Source: Bacillus pinisoli
GTDB taxonomy: Bacteria; Bacillota; Bacilli; Bacillales; SA4
Direction: 5' to 3'
NCBI RefSeq assembly: GCF_023036475.1
Contig: NZ_JAJQKI010000002.1
Location: forward strand, 124,001 to 188,000
DNA length: 64,000 nt
The translations under genes and the position numbers were made by a program. Under the pieces are notes generated by a model, which saw only the letters and a list, made by a program, of their open reading frames with translations, was not told where the DNA came from and did not search any database. This document shows, in pieces, positions 19,193 to 26,593 of the stretch; position 1 is the first letter of the stretch, and the number at the start of each line of letters is the position of its first letter.

Positions 19193-21907
19193 TTAATTTT
19201 CTTTTAACTTATCACGAAGTACCATTTGGAGAATTCCACCATGACGGTAGTAATCAACTTCTACTTCACTATCGAAACGTACAAGAACTTCAAACTCTTT
19301 CTTGTTACCATCTTCGTCAGTAGCAGTAACTTTCGCAAGATCACGTGGCTTTACACTTTCATCGATTTGAACTTCGATTGTTTCCTTACCAGTTAAACCA
19401 AGTACTTCAGCATTTTCACCCTCTTTGAATTGTAGAGGAAGAACTCCCATGAATACTAGGTTACTACGGTGGATACGCTCAAAACTTTCAGCAATAACAG
19501 TCTTAATACCAAGTAGGTTTGTACCTTTTGCTGCCCAGTCACGAGAAGATCCCATTCCATAGTCATTACCAGCAAGTACAACAAGTCCTACACCATCTTG
19601 CTTATACTTCATACATGCATCATAGATCGACATTACTTCGTTTGTTGGCCAGTAAGTTGTAAATCCACCTTCTGTACCAGGAGCAATTTGATTCTTGATA
19701 CGGATATTTGCAAACGTACCTCTAGTCATAATACGGTCATTACCACGACGCGAACCATAAGAGTTAAAGTCACGTGGTGTTACGCCCTTTTCCTGTAGGT
19801 AGCGTCCAGCTGGAGTGTCCTTACCAATTGAACCAGCAGGTGAAATATGGTCAGTTGTTACTGAATCACCAAATTTACCAACAACGCGTAAGCCTTTAAG
19901 TGGTTCAACAATACCTGGCTCAGCTGATAGCCCTTCAAAGAATGGAGGATTTTGGATGTACGTTGAATTCTCATCCCATTGATAAAGAGCATCTTCAGTC
20001 GTTTCAATTTCATTCCAACGAGCGTTATCATCAAATACTGTTTCATATTCTTTACGGAATAGGTCAGGTGTAACAGTATCCTTAACTAATTGGTTAATTT
20101 CTTCAGTAGTTGGCCAGATGTCTTTAAAGAATACATCATTACCATCTTTATCTTTACCGATTACATCATTTTGAAGGTCAACATCTACAGTACCTGCAAG
20201 AGCATATGCCACTACTAAAGGTGGTGATGCAAGGTAGTTACCTTTTACAAGTGGGTGAATACGTCCTTCGAAGTTACGGTTACCAGATAATACAGAAGTA
20301 ACAAGAAGATCATTCTCAGCTACAGCTTTTTCAATCTCATCAGCTAATGGACCTGAGTTACCAATACATGTTGTACATCCGTATCCTACTGTATTAAATC
20401 CTAGTTTCTCTAGGTAAGGTAATAGACCTGAGTTTTCTAGGTAACCAGTTACAACCTTAGAACCAGGTGCTAAAGATGTTTTAACGTACTTTGGTACTTC
20501 TAACCCTCTTTCTGTAGCCTTTTTCGCAACTAGACCTGCCGCGATAAGAACATATGGGTTAGATGTGTTTGTACAGCTAGTAATCGCTGCAATTGCAACA
20601 GCACCAGTCTTCATTGTTGTTTCGTCACCATTATTGAACTTAACAGTTACTTCTTTTGTTAAGTCAGTTGGCAGTAGTCCGAAACCTTGATTTCCTGCAG
20701 GAGCTGTAAGAGCTTTATTGAATTCCTCTTTCATCAGAGAAAGTGGGATTAAATCTTGAGGACGCTTAGGACCTGAAAGATTTGCTTCAATTTGAGAAAG
20801 GTCAATCTCTACTACATCAGTAAATGTTGGTTCTTCCGCATCAGCAGTAAAGAATAAACCATTTGCTTTAGAATATTGTTCAACTACATTAATTAACTGT
20901 TCATCACGACCAGTTAGACGTAAGTATGAAAGTGCTTCGTCATCTACTGGGAAGAATCCACAGGTAGCTCCATACTCAGGTGCCATGTTAGCAATTGTTG
21001 CACGGTCAGCTAGTGGTAATTTAGATACCCCTGGTCCGAAGAATTCAACAAACTTGTTAACAACACCTTTTGCACGTAACACTTGAGTAACTTTTAACGC
21101 TAAGTCAGTCGCTGTCGTACCGTTTGGAAGATCTCCAACTAACTTAACACCAATAACTTCAGGAACTGGGAAATAAGAAGGTTGTCCTAGCATTCCAGCT
21201 TCCGCTTCAATACCACCAACACCCCATCCTAAAACACCAATACCATTGATCATTGTTGTATGTGAATCTGTTCCAACTAAGGAATCTGGGAAAGCTTCAA
21301 ATTCGCCATTTTCACCTTCAACCGTTTGAACAACACTAGCTAAGTATTCTAAGTTAACTTGGTGAACGATACCAGTAGCAGGAGGAACAGCACGATAGTT
21401 ATCAAATGCTTTTGTTGCCCAGCTTAAGAAATTATAACGCTCAGCATTACGTTCAAATTCAAGGTTCATATTAAAAGCTAATGCATCTGCAGTCCCTGCT
21501 CTATCAACTTGTACAGAGTGGTCAATAACTAGATCCACTGGCTTTTCTGGATTAATCTTTTGAGGGTCTCCACCAAGATCAGCCATTGCTTTTCTTAGAG
21601 ATGCTAAGTCAACAACTGCTGGTACCCCAGTAAAGTCTTGAAGAATAACACGAGAAGGCTTAAACGGAACGTCTACTTCCTTCAATTCATCAGTACCCCA
21701 TTTTGCTAGGTTCTCAACATGTTCTTTTGTAATCACGCGCCCGTCATATTGACGTAAAACGGATTCTAATAAAACTTTGATTGAGTAAGGTAGACGGGAT
21801 ACGTTACCAATTCCCGCATCTTCAAGGGCTTTTAAGTTGTAATAATTGTACTTCTTTCCATTCACCTCAAAAGATGAACGTGATTTGAATACATCGTTAG
21901 TAGCCAC
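19193..21907 (-). CDS. citB: Aconitate hydratase (aconitase A)
   Basis: 904-residue TCA-cycle aconitase, cytoplasmic, interconverting citrate and isocitrate with a [4Fe-4S] cluster and doubling as an iron-responsive RNA-binding protein in Bacillus. Cluster cysteines in [13 protein letters not shown] (about 440) and [13 protein letters not shown] (about 505); [25 protein letters not shown] and the C-terminal [16 protein letters not shown] swivel motif are present. ATG with AAAAGGGGG. A CcpC-type dyad lies upstream. Flanked by sspO (divergent) and yneN exactly as in Bacillus subtilis. Confidence 0.98.
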   Translation of the reverse strand: MATNDVFKSRSSFEVNGKKYNYYNLKALEDAGIGNVSRLPYSIKVLLESVLRQYDGRVITKEHVENLAKWGTDELKEVDVPFKPSRVILQDFTGVPAVVDLASLRKAMADLGGDPQKINPEKPVDLVIDHSVQVDRAGTADALAFNMNLEFERNAERYNFLSWATKAFDNYRAVPPATGIVHQVNLEYLASVVQTVEGENGEFEAFPDSLVGTDSHTTMINGIGVLGWGVGGIEAEAGMLGQPSYFPVPEVIGVKLVGDLPNGTTATDLALKVTQVLRAKGVVNKFVEFFGPGVSKLPLADRATIANMAPEYGATCGFFPVDDEALSYLRLTGRDEQLINVVEQYSKANGLFFTADAEEPTFTDVVEIDLSQIEANLSGPKRPQDLIPLSLMKEEFNKALTAPAGNQGFGLLPTDLTKEVTVKFNNGDETTMKTGAVAIAAITSCTNTSNPYVLIAAGLVAKKATERGLEVPKYVKTSLAPGSKVVTGYLENSGLLPYLEKLGFNTVGYGCTTCIGNSGPLADEIEKAVAENDLLVTSVLSGNRNFEGRIHPLVKGNYLASPPLVVAYALAGTVDVDLQNDVIGKDKDGNDVFFKDIWPTTEEINQLVKDTVTPDLFRKEYETVFDDNARWNEIETTEDALYQWDENSTYIQNPPFFEGLSAEPGIVEPLKGLRVVGKFGDSVTTDHISPAGSIGKDTPAGRYLQEKGVTPRDFNSYGSRRGNDRIMTRGTFANIRIKNQIAPGTEGGFTTYWPTNEVMSIYDACMKYKQDGVGLVVLAGNDYGMGSSRDWAAKGTNLLGIKTVIAESFERIHRSNLVFMGVLPLQFKEGENAEVLGLTGKETIEVQIDESVKPRDLAKVTATDEDGNKKEFEVLVRFDSEVEVDYYRHGGILQMVLRDKLKEN

Positions 21908-22044
21908 GAGTATTCCCCCTTTTCATTCTTTAATTACGGATAGCGTTTTCTTTTGAATTATCTTTCAGCAATCCTTCTACAACTTTACCTTCTAATCTTA
22001 ATACAAGTATATACATAAGTAAATAAAAAGAAAGTTATGGTTTG

Positions 22045-22063
22045 TTATAAGAATTTCTTATAA
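22045..22063 (-). promoter_or_regulatory. Palindrome upstream of citB, candidate CcpC operator
   Basis: TTATAAGAA-T-TTCTTATAA is a perfect 19-base dyad containing ATAAG-N5-CTTAT, the half-sites recognised by the citrate-responsive regulator CcpC. A further CTTAT half-site (minus strand, about 22014-22018) lies next to a TATACT -10-like box at about 22006-22011, copying the dyad plus half-dyad layout known for Bacillus subtilis citB. Confidence 0.65.
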
Positions 22064-22106
22064 AAGATTATAATGGTGCCTGTCACTTGTCGAATTTTCT
22101 TTACCA

Positions 22107-22136
22107 ACATATTTTTAACTTAGATGACTCATTATA
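22107..22136 (+). promoter_or_regulatory. Candidate sigma-G promoter of sspO
   Basis: ACATA, an 18-base spacer and CATTATA (22130-22136) resemble the forespore sigma-G consensus (GHATR-N17/18-CATNNTA), 20 bases before the sspO start. Confidence 0.45.
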
Positions 22137-22156
22137 TAAGTATGGAGGTGAGGAAG

Positions 22157-22306
22157 ATGGCAAAACGTAAATCAAATCACGTCATTCCTGGAATGAACGC
22201 AGCTAGTGGACAAGGAATGGGTGCAGGGTATAACGAGGAGTTTCAAAATGAACCATTAACTGCAGAACAAAGACAAAATAATAAGAAACGAAAAAAGAAT
22301 CAATAG
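22157..22306 (+). CDS. sspO: Small acid-soluble spore protein SspO
   Basis: 49-residue SspO: starts [20 protein letters not shown], then GAGYNEEF and the ending [16 protein letters not shown], matching the family. GGAGGTGAGGAAG ribosome site before ATG at 22157; an in-frame ATG 33 bases earlier lacks a ribosome site. In Bacillus subtilis sspO and sspP form one operon divergent from citB; here a 3.6-kb tRNA operon and one small gene separate them. Confidence 0.92.
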   Translation: MAKRKSNHVIPGMNAASGQGMGAGYNEEFQNEPLTAEQRQNNKKRKKNQ

Positions 22307-22350
22307 ACACTATCTACACGAATTATTAGTAAAAACCTACATTTATGCAT

Positions 22351-22379
22351 AAAAAAGGCACTGTGTACACAGTGCCTTT
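22351..22379. terminator. Bidirectional terminator of sspO and the tRNA operon
   Basis: Palindrome AAAGGCACTGT-GTAC-ACAGTGCCTTT; T-run of six on the minus strand directly after the last tRNA gene, weaker T-run on the plus strand. Confidence 0.8.
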
Positions 22380-22392
22380 AAAATTTCCTTGA

Positions 22393-22464
22393 TGACCCAT
22401 ACGGGATTCGAACCCGTGTTACCGCCGTGAAAGGGCGGTGTCTTAACCGCTTGACCAATGGGCC
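22393..22464 (-). tRNA. tRNA-Glu(TTC)
   Basis: 72 nt cloverleaf; anticodon loop CTTTCAC between CCGCC and GGCGG. CCA is not encoded. Last gene of the operon. Confidence 0.95.
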
Positions 22465-22479
22465 TAATTAATATGTTCC

Positions 22480-22570
22480 TGGCGGAGAAGGAGGGATTTG
22501 AACCCTCGCGCCGCGTAAACGACCTACACCCTTAGCAGGGGCGCCTCTTCAGCCACTTGAGTACTTCCCC
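22480..22570 (-). tRNA. tRNA-Ser(GCT)
   Basis: 91 nt class II tRNA with long variable arm; loop CTGCTAA; CCA encoded. Confidence 0.95.
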
Positions 22571-22575
22571 AGATA

Positions 22576-22650
22576 TGGCTCCACCAGTAGGATTCGAACC
22601 TACGACCCTTCGGTTAACAGCCGAATGCTCTACCGCTGAGCTATGGTGGA
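22576..22650 (-). tRNA. tRNA-Asn(GTT)
   Basis: 75 nt; loop CTGTTAA between TTCGG and CCGAA; CCA encoded. Its first 25 bases are duplicated in the repeat just upstream (22651-22797). Confidence 0.95.
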
Positions 22651-22797
22651 ATAACCTAATAAATATTTAAGAAATAGCAACTACTGGAGCGAACGTCCCG
22701 ATTTCAGAATGCTAAATCAAGATGTCACACAATCGGTACGCTGAAGCCTATTCCAAGAAGTCAATTCAATCGTGCTCTACCGCTGAGCTATGGTGGA
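22651..22797 (-). repeat. Chimeric repeat E1: tRNA-Asn 5' half fused to conserved hairpin element
   Basis: Read on the minus strand, it opens with TCCACCATAGCTCAGCGGTA, identical to the 5' half of the intact tRNA-Asn that follows, through GAGCA, then leaves the tRNA sequence. The core (22694-22748) starts CGTCCCGATTTCAGAATGCT on the plus strand and ends GTACGCTGAAGCC; its ends pair CGT.CCGATT with AATCGG.ACG. The core aligns with cores at 23581-23637 and 25254-25308. Not a functional tRNA: there is no anticodon arm, T arm or 3' acceptor. Confidence 0.75.
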
Positions 22798-22819
22798 ATA
22801 ATTTAATCAAAATATGAAA

Positions 22820-22846
22820 AGTTATTTTCGCTATCGCGAAAAAACT
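22820..22846 (-). other. Trailer hairpin after tRNA-Ile
   Basis: AGTT.TTTTCGC / GCGAAAA.AACT stem directly 3' of the tRNA CCA; one of five similar hairpins in the operon. Confidence 0.6.
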
Positions 22847-22847
22847 C

Positions 22848-22924
<77 letters not shown>

Positions 22925-22938
22925 ATTAGTATGCTAAT

Positions 22939-23012
22939 TGGAGCGGGTGATGAGAATCGAACTCACGACATCAGCTTGGAAGGCTGAGGTTTTACCATTA
23001 AACTACACCCGC
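22939..23012 (-). tRNA. tRNA-Gly(TCC)
   Basis: 74 nt; loop CTTCCAA between CAGC and GCTG; CCA encoded. Confidence 0.95.
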
Positions 23013-23015
23013 AAA

Positions 23016-23090
23016 TGGCTGGGCTAGCTGGATTCGAACCAACGCATGACGGAGTCAAAGTCCGTTGCCTTACCGCTTGGCTATAGCCCA
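23016..23090 (-). tRNA. tRNA-Gln(TTG)
   Basis: 75 nt; loop CTTTGAC between ACGGA and TCCGT; CCA encoded; only 3 bases from the next tRNA. Confidence 0.95.
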
Positions 23091-23103
23091 ATATTTTTTA
23101 AAA

Positions 23104-23180
23104 TGGGGCGACCGAAGGGAATCGAACCCTCGAATGTCGGAACCACAATCCGATGCGTTAACCACTTCGCCACGATCGCC
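23104..23180 (-). tRNA. tRNA-His(GTG)
   Basis: 77 nt including the extra 5' G opposite C73 that marks tRNA-His; loop TTGTGGT; CCA encoded. Confidence 0.95.
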
Positions 23181-23195
23181 ATAATATTATTCTAT

Positions 23196-23269
23196 TGGCA
23201 GGGGTAGCAGGAATCGAACCCACACCAAAGGTTTTGGAGACCTTCGTTCTACCTTTAAACTATACCCCT
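23196..23269 (-). tRNA. tRNA-Trp(CCA)
   Basis: 74 nt; loop CTCCAAA between AAGGT and ACCTT; 3' CCA encoded. Confidence 0.95.
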
Positions 23270-23321
23270 ATTTATATTCATATTTTCATAAGTGACAATT
23301 TTTCGCTGTCACGTTATTGAT

Positions 23322-23344
23322 AGTTATTTTCGAAAGCAAAAACT
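23322..23344 (-). other. Trailer hairpin after tRNA-Tyr
   Basis: AGTTTTTGC / GAAAATAACT stem immediately 3' of the tRNA, same design as the other four trailer hairpins. Confidence 0.5.
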
Positions 23345-23345
23345 T

Positions 23346-23430
23346 TGGTGGAGGGGGACGGATTCGAACCGCCGAACCCTGAGGGAGCGGATTTACAGTC
23401 CGCCGCGTTTAGCCACTTCGCTACCCCTCC
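23346..23430 (-). tRNA. tRNA-Tyr(GTA)
   Basis: 85 nt class II tRNA; loop CTGTAAA; CCA encoded. Confidence 0.95.
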
Positions 23431-23460
23431 ATATAGTAATACAGCATTTTAAAGTGTAGC

Positions 23461-23536
<76 letters not shown>

Positions 23537-23685
23537 ATATTAAAGAAATATACTAACTATTATTTATTGCAAGTACTTGTCGTCCCAATCTCAGAAAGCT
23601 GAATCAAGAAGCAAGTTCCATTGGTACGCTGAAGCTTTTCTCTGGAAGTTATTCCCACGTGCTCTACCAACTGAGCTAAGCCTGC
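23537..23685 (-). repeat. Chimeric repeat E2: tRNA-Thr-like 5' half fused to conserved hairpin element
   Basis: Minus strand begins GCAGGCTTAGCTCAGTTGGT, the 5' half of the downstream tRNA-Thr with one change (C3 to A), through GAGCA; then diverges. Core at 23581-23637 begins CGTCCCAATCTCAGAAAGCT on the plus strand; terminal stem CGT.CCAAT / ATTGG.ACG. It stands where tRNA-Phe is found in related tRNA clusters, but the 5' half matches Thr, not Phe. Confidence 0.75.
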
Positions 23686-23696
23686 ATTACAAAAAA

Positions 23697-23772
23697 TGGC
23701 GGTCCCGACGGGAATCGAACCCGCGATCTCCTGCGTGACAGGCAGGCATGTTAACCGCTACACCACGGGACC
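23697..23772 (-). tRNA. tRNA-Asp(GTC)
   Basis: 76 nt; loop CTGTCAC between CTGC and GCAG; CCA encoded. Two 146-base partial copies of its 5' region lie immediately upstream. Confidence 0.95.
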
Positions 23773-23918
23773 ATTTCAGAAAAATAATGTGATCTATGCA
23801 ATTTATTACTACTAGTACAACTGTCCCTTCCTCTAAAGGAAAATTCAAGGATGTGAATGCGTCGGGACAACTCGAAGTCTTTTCTTTGGAGCTTCGCTCG
23901 TCGCTACACCACGGGACC
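23773..23918 (-). repeat. Chimeric repeat E4a: tRNA-Asp 5' end plus element (146 bp unit 1)
   Basis: Minus strand starts with GGTCCCGTGGTGTAGCG, identical to tRNA-Asp bases 1-17, then ACGAGCGAAG and a hairpin-rich stretch. It is a near-perfect tandem duplicate of the next unit (23919-24064), with a few substitutions. Its core contains TGTCCC...GGGACA pairing and aligns loosely with the cores of E1-E3. Confidence 0.75.
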
Positions 23919-24064
23919 ATTTCAGAAAAATAATGTGATCTATGCAATTTATTACTACTAGTACAACTGTCCCTTCCTCTGAAGGAAAACTCAAGGATGT
24001 TAATGCGTCGGGACAACTCGAAGTCTTTTCTTTGAAGCTTCGCTCGTCGCTACACCACGGGACC
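23919..24064 (-). repeat. Chimeric repeat E4b: tRNA-Asp 5' end plus element (146 bp unit 2)
   Basis: Second copy, exactly 146 bases offset from the first. Only a handful of bases differ, for example GAAGCTTC instead of GAAGCTCC on the minus strand. Long open frames through these repeats are accidental. Confidence 0.75.
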
Positions 24065-24078
24065 ATTTCAGAAAAATT

Positions 24079-24155
<77 letters not shown>

Positions 24156-24204
24156 ATAATAATATATGAGTCATGTTAAGATCATACCAATACTTGATAA
24201 GATA

Positions 24205-24297
24205 TGGCGGAGGAAGAGGGATTCGAACCCCCGCGCGGTTTAACCCGCCTGTCGGTTTTCAAGACCGATCCCTTCAGCCGGACTTGGGTATTCCTCC
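24205..24297 (-). tRNA. tRNA-Ser(TGA)
   Basis: 93 nt class II tRNA; loop CTTGAAA between TCGGT and ACCGA; CCA encoded. Confidence 0.95.
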
Positions 24298-24308
24298 ATA
24301 AATGTATA

Positions 24309-24382
24309 TGGACCTTGTAGGACTCGAACCTACGACCGGACGGTTATGAGCCGTCTGCTCTAACCAACTGAGCTAAAGGTCC
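24309..24382 (-). tRNA. tRNA-Ile2(CAT, lysidine type)
   Basis: 74 nt without CCA; loop CTCATAA. The body (GGACCTTTAGCTCAG, GACGG stem, GGTCG) is of the minor isoleucine type whose C34 is changed to lysidine by TilS, not elongator Met; the true elongator tRNA-Met is the next gene upstream. Confidence 0.8.
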
Positions 24383-24410
24383 AATTCTTATAGTTATTAG
24401 TATTGGTATA

Positions 24411-24484
24411 TAGCGGCGGAGGGAGTCGAACCCACGACCTCACGGGTATGAACCGTACGCTCTAGCCAGCTGAGCTACACCGCC
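24411..24484 (-). tRNA. Elongator tRNA-Met(CAT)
   Basis: 74 nt, no CCA encoded; loop TTCATAC in TACGG/CCGTG stem, body GGCGGTGTAGCTCAGCTGG typical of Bacillus elongator Met. Confidence 0.9.
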
Positions 24485-24506
24485 ATATTAAGATGTAAAA
24501 AGAGTA

Positions 24507-24530
24507 AGTTATTTTGCACCGCAAAATACT
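24507..24530 (-). other. Trailer hairpin after tRNA-Ala
   Basis: ATTTTGC / GCAAAAT stem (loop GGT on the minus strand) flanked by AGT/ACT, directly 3' of the tRNA. Confidence 0.6.
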
Positions 24531-24531
24531 T

Positions 24532-24607
24532 TGGTGGAGCCTAGCGGGATCGAACCGCTGACCTCCTGCGTGCAAGGCAGGCGCTCTCCCAGCTGAGCTA
24601 AGGCCCC
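24532..24607 (-). tRNA. tRNA-Ala(TGC)
   Basis: 76 nt; loop CTTGCAC between CTGC and GCAG; CCA encoded. Confidence 0.95.
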
Positions 24608-24624
24608 AATATAATATATAGTAA

Positions 24625-24701
24625 TGGTCGGGAAGACAGGATTTGAACCTGCGACCCCCTGGTCCCAAACCAGGTGCTCTACCAAGCTGAGCCACTTCCC
24701 G
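24625..24701 (-). tRNA. tRNA-Pro(TGG)
   Basis: 77 nt; loop TTTGGGA between CCTGG and CCAGG; CCA encoded. Confidence 0.95.
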
Positions 24702-24708
24702 TTATACA

Positions 24709-24785
24709 TGGCGCGCCCGAGAGGAGTCGAACCCCTAACCTTTTGATCCGTAGTCAAACGCTCTATCCAATTGAGCTACGGGCGC
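24709..24785 (-). tRNA. tRNA-Arg(ACG)
   Basis: 77 nt; loop CTACGGA between TTTGA and TCAAA; CCA encoded; A34 is expected to be deaminated to inosine. Confidence 0.95.
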
Positions 24786-24816
24786 TAATATTTTGCTGCC
24801 GCCAGATATTATGAAA

Positions 24817-24841
24817 AGTTATTTTGCTGCCGCAAAAAACT
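24817..24841 (-). other. Trailer hairpin after tRNA-Leu(TAA)
   Basis: AGTT.TTTTGC / GCAAAA.AACT stem right after the tRNA CCA. Confidence 0.6.
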
Positions 24842-24930
24842 TGGTGCCGAGGACCGGAATCGAACCGGTACGGTAGTCACCTACCGCAGGATTTTAAGTC
24901 CTGTGCGTCTGCCAGTTCCGCCACCCCGGC
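24842..24930 (-). tRNA. tRNA-Leu(TAA)
   Basis: 89 nt class II tRNA; loop CTTAAAA between AGGA and TCCT; CCA encoded. Confidence 0.95.
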
Positions 24931-24943
24931 AATACAAAGCTCT

Positions 24944-25018
24944 TGGAGCGGAAGACGGGATTCGAACCCGCGACCCCCACCTTGGCAAGGTGGTGTTCTA
25001 CCACTGAACTACTTCCGC
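24944..25018 (-). tRNA. tRNA-Gly(GCC)
   Basis: 75 nt; loop TTGCCAA between CACC and GGTG; CCA encoded. Confidence 0.95.
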
Positions 25019-25042
25019 AATGAATTTGCATATTTATAGAAT

Positions 25043-25127
25043 TGGTGCGGATGAAGGGAGTCGAACCCCCACGCCATAAGGCGCTAGATCCTAAGTCTAG
25101 TGCGTCTGCCAATTCCGCCACATCCGC
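25043..25127 (-). tRNA. tRNA-Leu(TAG)
   Basis: 85 nt class II tRNA; loop CTTAGGA between TAGA and TCTA; CCA encoded. Confidence 0.95.
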
Positions 25128-25134
25128 GTATAAA

Positions 25135-25210
25135 TGGTGAGCCATGAAGGACTCGAACCTTCGACCCTCTGATTAAAAGTCAGATGCTCTACCGACTGAG
25201 CTAATGGCTC
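25135..25210 (-). tRNA. tRNA-Lys(TTT)
   Basis: 76 nt; loop CTTTTAA between CTGA and TCAG; CCA encoded. Confidence 0.95.
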
Positions 25211-25357
25211 ATATAAATGAGTATGTTCAAGCAAAGTATTTTGTAGCTAAAAACGACCAAATCTCAGGAAGTCTCGCAAGCAGTGGCTCGATTTGTTCGC
25301 TGATGCTTATTCTTAGAAGCATATTCTGTCGGGTTCTACCGACTGAGCTGAGCCGAC
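25211..25357 (-). repeat. Chimeric repeat E3: tRNA 5' half fused to conserved hairpin element
   Basis: Minus strand begins GTCGGCTCAGCTCAGTCGGT, a degraded 5' half sharing AGCTCAGTCGGTAGA with the downstream tRNA-Lys and the first bases with tRNA-Thr. Core at 25254-25308 begins CGACCAAATCTCAGGAAGTC on the plus strand and ends TGATGCTT; terminal pairing CGA..AAATC / GATTTG.TCG. In the Bacillus subtilis trnB order a tRNA-Thr sits at this position between Val and Lys, so this may be its remnant. Confidence 0.7.
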
Positions 25358-25373
25358 GAAAAAACTATAGGAC

Positions 25374-25400
25374 AGATATTTTCACTAACGTGAAAAATCT
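25374..25400 (-). other. Trailer hairpin after tRNA-Val
   Basis: AGAT.TTTTCAC / GTGAAAA.ATCT stem, loop GTTA; compensatory changes against the other four trailer hairpins. Confidence 0.6.
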
Positions 25401-25401
25401 A

Positions 25402-25477
25402 TGGTGGAGGATGACGGGATCGAACCGCCGACCCCCTGCTTGTAAGGCAGGTGCTCTCCCAGCTGAGCTAATCCTCC
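25402..25477 (-). tRNA. tRNA-Val(TAC)
   Basis: 76 nt; loop CTTACAA between CTGC and GCAG; CCA encoded. First gene of the 23-tRNA operon. Confidence 0.95.
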
Positions 25478-25515
25478 AGGCTTATAAGTTAAGATGTAAA
25501 AGTAGCGAGGTTATT

Positions 25516-25545
25516 AATATACCACCTTTTTGATTACCAACTCAA
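25516..25545 (-). promoter_or_regulatory. tRNA operon promoter P1 (sigma-A type)
   Basis: Minus strand TTGAGT, 18-base spacer, TATATT; nearest to the first tRNA. Every one of the four promoters has GG directly before TATATT. Confidence 0.75.
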
Positions 25546-25628
25546 GTTGTACTTTTTTCCAGTGAGTTTAGGTAGTAATTCTTTAATCTAAATTTCTTAC
25601 TCTCATTTAATGTTATCAGCGGAATATC

Positions 25629-25657
25629 AATATACCATCTTTTATTTAACTGTTCAA
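25629..25657 (-). promoter_or_regulatory. tRNA operon promoter P2
   Basis: Minus strand TTGAAC, 17-base spacer ending GATGG, TATATT; followed by GATATTCCGC. Confidence 0.75.
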
Positions 25658-25744
25658 GCTGTATTTTTTACCATTGAAATTAGTATTTAGTATTGTTGTT
25701 ATTTACTGTTTTCACATACTCACTCGCTTCATGAGCGGAATATC

Positions 25745-25774
25745 AATATACCATCTTTTACTTAAGATGTTCAA
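25745..25774 (-). promoter_or_regulatory. tRNA operon promoter P3
   Basis: Minus strand TTGAAC, 18-base spacer ending GATGG, TATATT; downstream GATATTCCGCTCATGAAGCG is shared with P2/P4 regions. Confidence 0.75.
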
Positions 25775-25843
25775 GCTGAATTTTCTTCCAGTCAACTTGG
25801 TACTTAGTAAGATTTATCACACTCGCTTCATGAGCGGACTCTT

Positions 25844-25873
25844 AATATACCATGAACTTTTAAAATATCTCAA
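25844..25873 (-). promoter_or_regulatory. tRNA operon promoter P4
   Basis: Minus strand TTGAGA, 18-base spacer ending CATGG, TATATT; farthest upstream, next to the terminator of the 86-residue protein gene. Confidence 0.7.
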
Positions 25874-25893
25874 TATGATTTTATTTCCATTAA

Positions 25894-25919
25894 AAGAGAT
25901 AGCTTTCCAGCTATCTCTT
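25894..25919 (-). terminator. Terminator of the 86-aa protein gene
   Basis: Stem AAGAGATAGCT / AGCTATCTCTT, loop TTCC, modest T-run on the minus strand. Confidence 0.65.
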
Positions 25920-25921
25920 CT

Positions 25922-26182
25922 TTATTCCTGACTATTAATATCTTCAACAATCGAATTTAAATCATCTTTGAATTGTTGCAGTTGCGGGCGCTGAGTTTCA
26001 GAAGCTACTTCAAGAGCATTTGATATCTGTTCATAAGCCTCGTTAACTTCGTTTTTTAAATGTTTAAGTTGTGACCCATAATCTCCGCCTGTTACTTCCA
26101 TGTTCTCATAAACGTCTTTCGCCTGATGAGTTCCTTGTTGAGCTGCTTGAAAAGCTTGTTGTTTGTTTTTATTGTATGGCAT
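25922..26182 (-). CDS. Small helical hypothetical protein (86 aa)
   Basis: Starts MPYNKNKQQAFQAAQQGTHQ; Gln/Glu/Asn-rich and predicted almost wholly alpha-helical (LKNEVNEAYEQISNALEVA), soluble, no cysteine. The frame opens 24 codons earlier, but ATG at 26182 has AAAAGGAGAGAG before it. Its Gln/Ala-rich start is reminiscent of gamma-type or other spore small proteins, but no family is recognised with certainty. It lies between the tRNA operon promoters and sspP. Confidence 0.7.
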   Translation of the reverse strand: MPYNKNKQQAFQAAQQGTHQAKDVYENMEVTGGDYGSQLKHLKNEVNEAYEQISNALEVASETQRPQLQQFKDDLNSIVEDINSQE

Positions 26183-26234
26183 GTGGCTCTCTCCTTTTTT
26201 TGTAAAGGCTCTTTTCGCATAAATTGTTGCTTTC

Positions 26235-26370
26235 ATAATAATCCCAAAAGCCATATTTTACTTCTAGGAAGTCGCTACTTTCTAAACAATCAATATTATT
26301 TTATCGACTAGAATAACCTTAACTTCAGTTAAAGTGGTTAAAAAGCAACAAAGTTTTAGAAAAGAGGCTT
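26235..26370. repeat. Dispersed repeat, copy 1
   Basis: Same end motifs as the copy at 51845-51965: AATCCCAAAAGCC at one end and AACAAAGTTTTAGAAAAGAG at the other, with weak terminal AAAGCC/GGCTTT complementarity. Between the 86-aa gene and sspP. Confidence 0.5.
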
Positions 26371-26419
26371 TGTAAATGTTTCTTTATTAGTTTTTCAACG
26401 TTTTTAAAAATGATGCGGA

Positions 26420-26448
26420 GAATAAAAACAAATTATTATTTCATCCTA
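26420..26448 (+). promoter_or_regulatory. Candidate sigma-G promoter of sspP
   Basis: GAATA, a 17-base spacer and CATCCTA fit the forespore sigma-G consensus, 22 bases before the sspP start. Confidence 0.6.
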
Positions 26449-26470
26449 ATTGATAAGGAGGGATGCAATA

Positions 26471-26593
26471 ATGGCAAAGAAACCACACAGTAAAAACGAA
26501 AATACAAGTCAACCTGAACCGTTAAGCGGATCTAAAAAGGTAAAGAACCACAATCATACTCGCCAAAAGAATAACAAAGGGCACGATATGTAA
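26471..26593 (+). CDS. sspP: Small acid-soluble spore protein SspP
   Basis: 40-residue SspP: after a variable start, [20 protein letters not shown] and the HDM end match the family closely. Ribosome site AAGGAGGG 6 bases before ATG, and a sigma-G-like promoter upstream. Its stop codon abuts the stop of selA on the opposite strand with no gap and no obvious terminator, an unusually tight convergent pair. Confidence 0.93.
   Translation: MAKKPHSKNENTSQPEPLSGSKKVKNHNHTRQKNNKGHDM

Noticed and set aside
24309..24382. Elongator tRNA-Met
   Set aside because: Although the anticodon is CAT, the body matches the lysidine-type tRNA-Ile2; the neighbouring 24411-24484 gene has the Met body.
25513..25870. 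CRISPR-like array
   Set aside because: The repeat units are about 100 bases, degenerate and contain promoter boxes; there are no constant short repeats with unique spacers.
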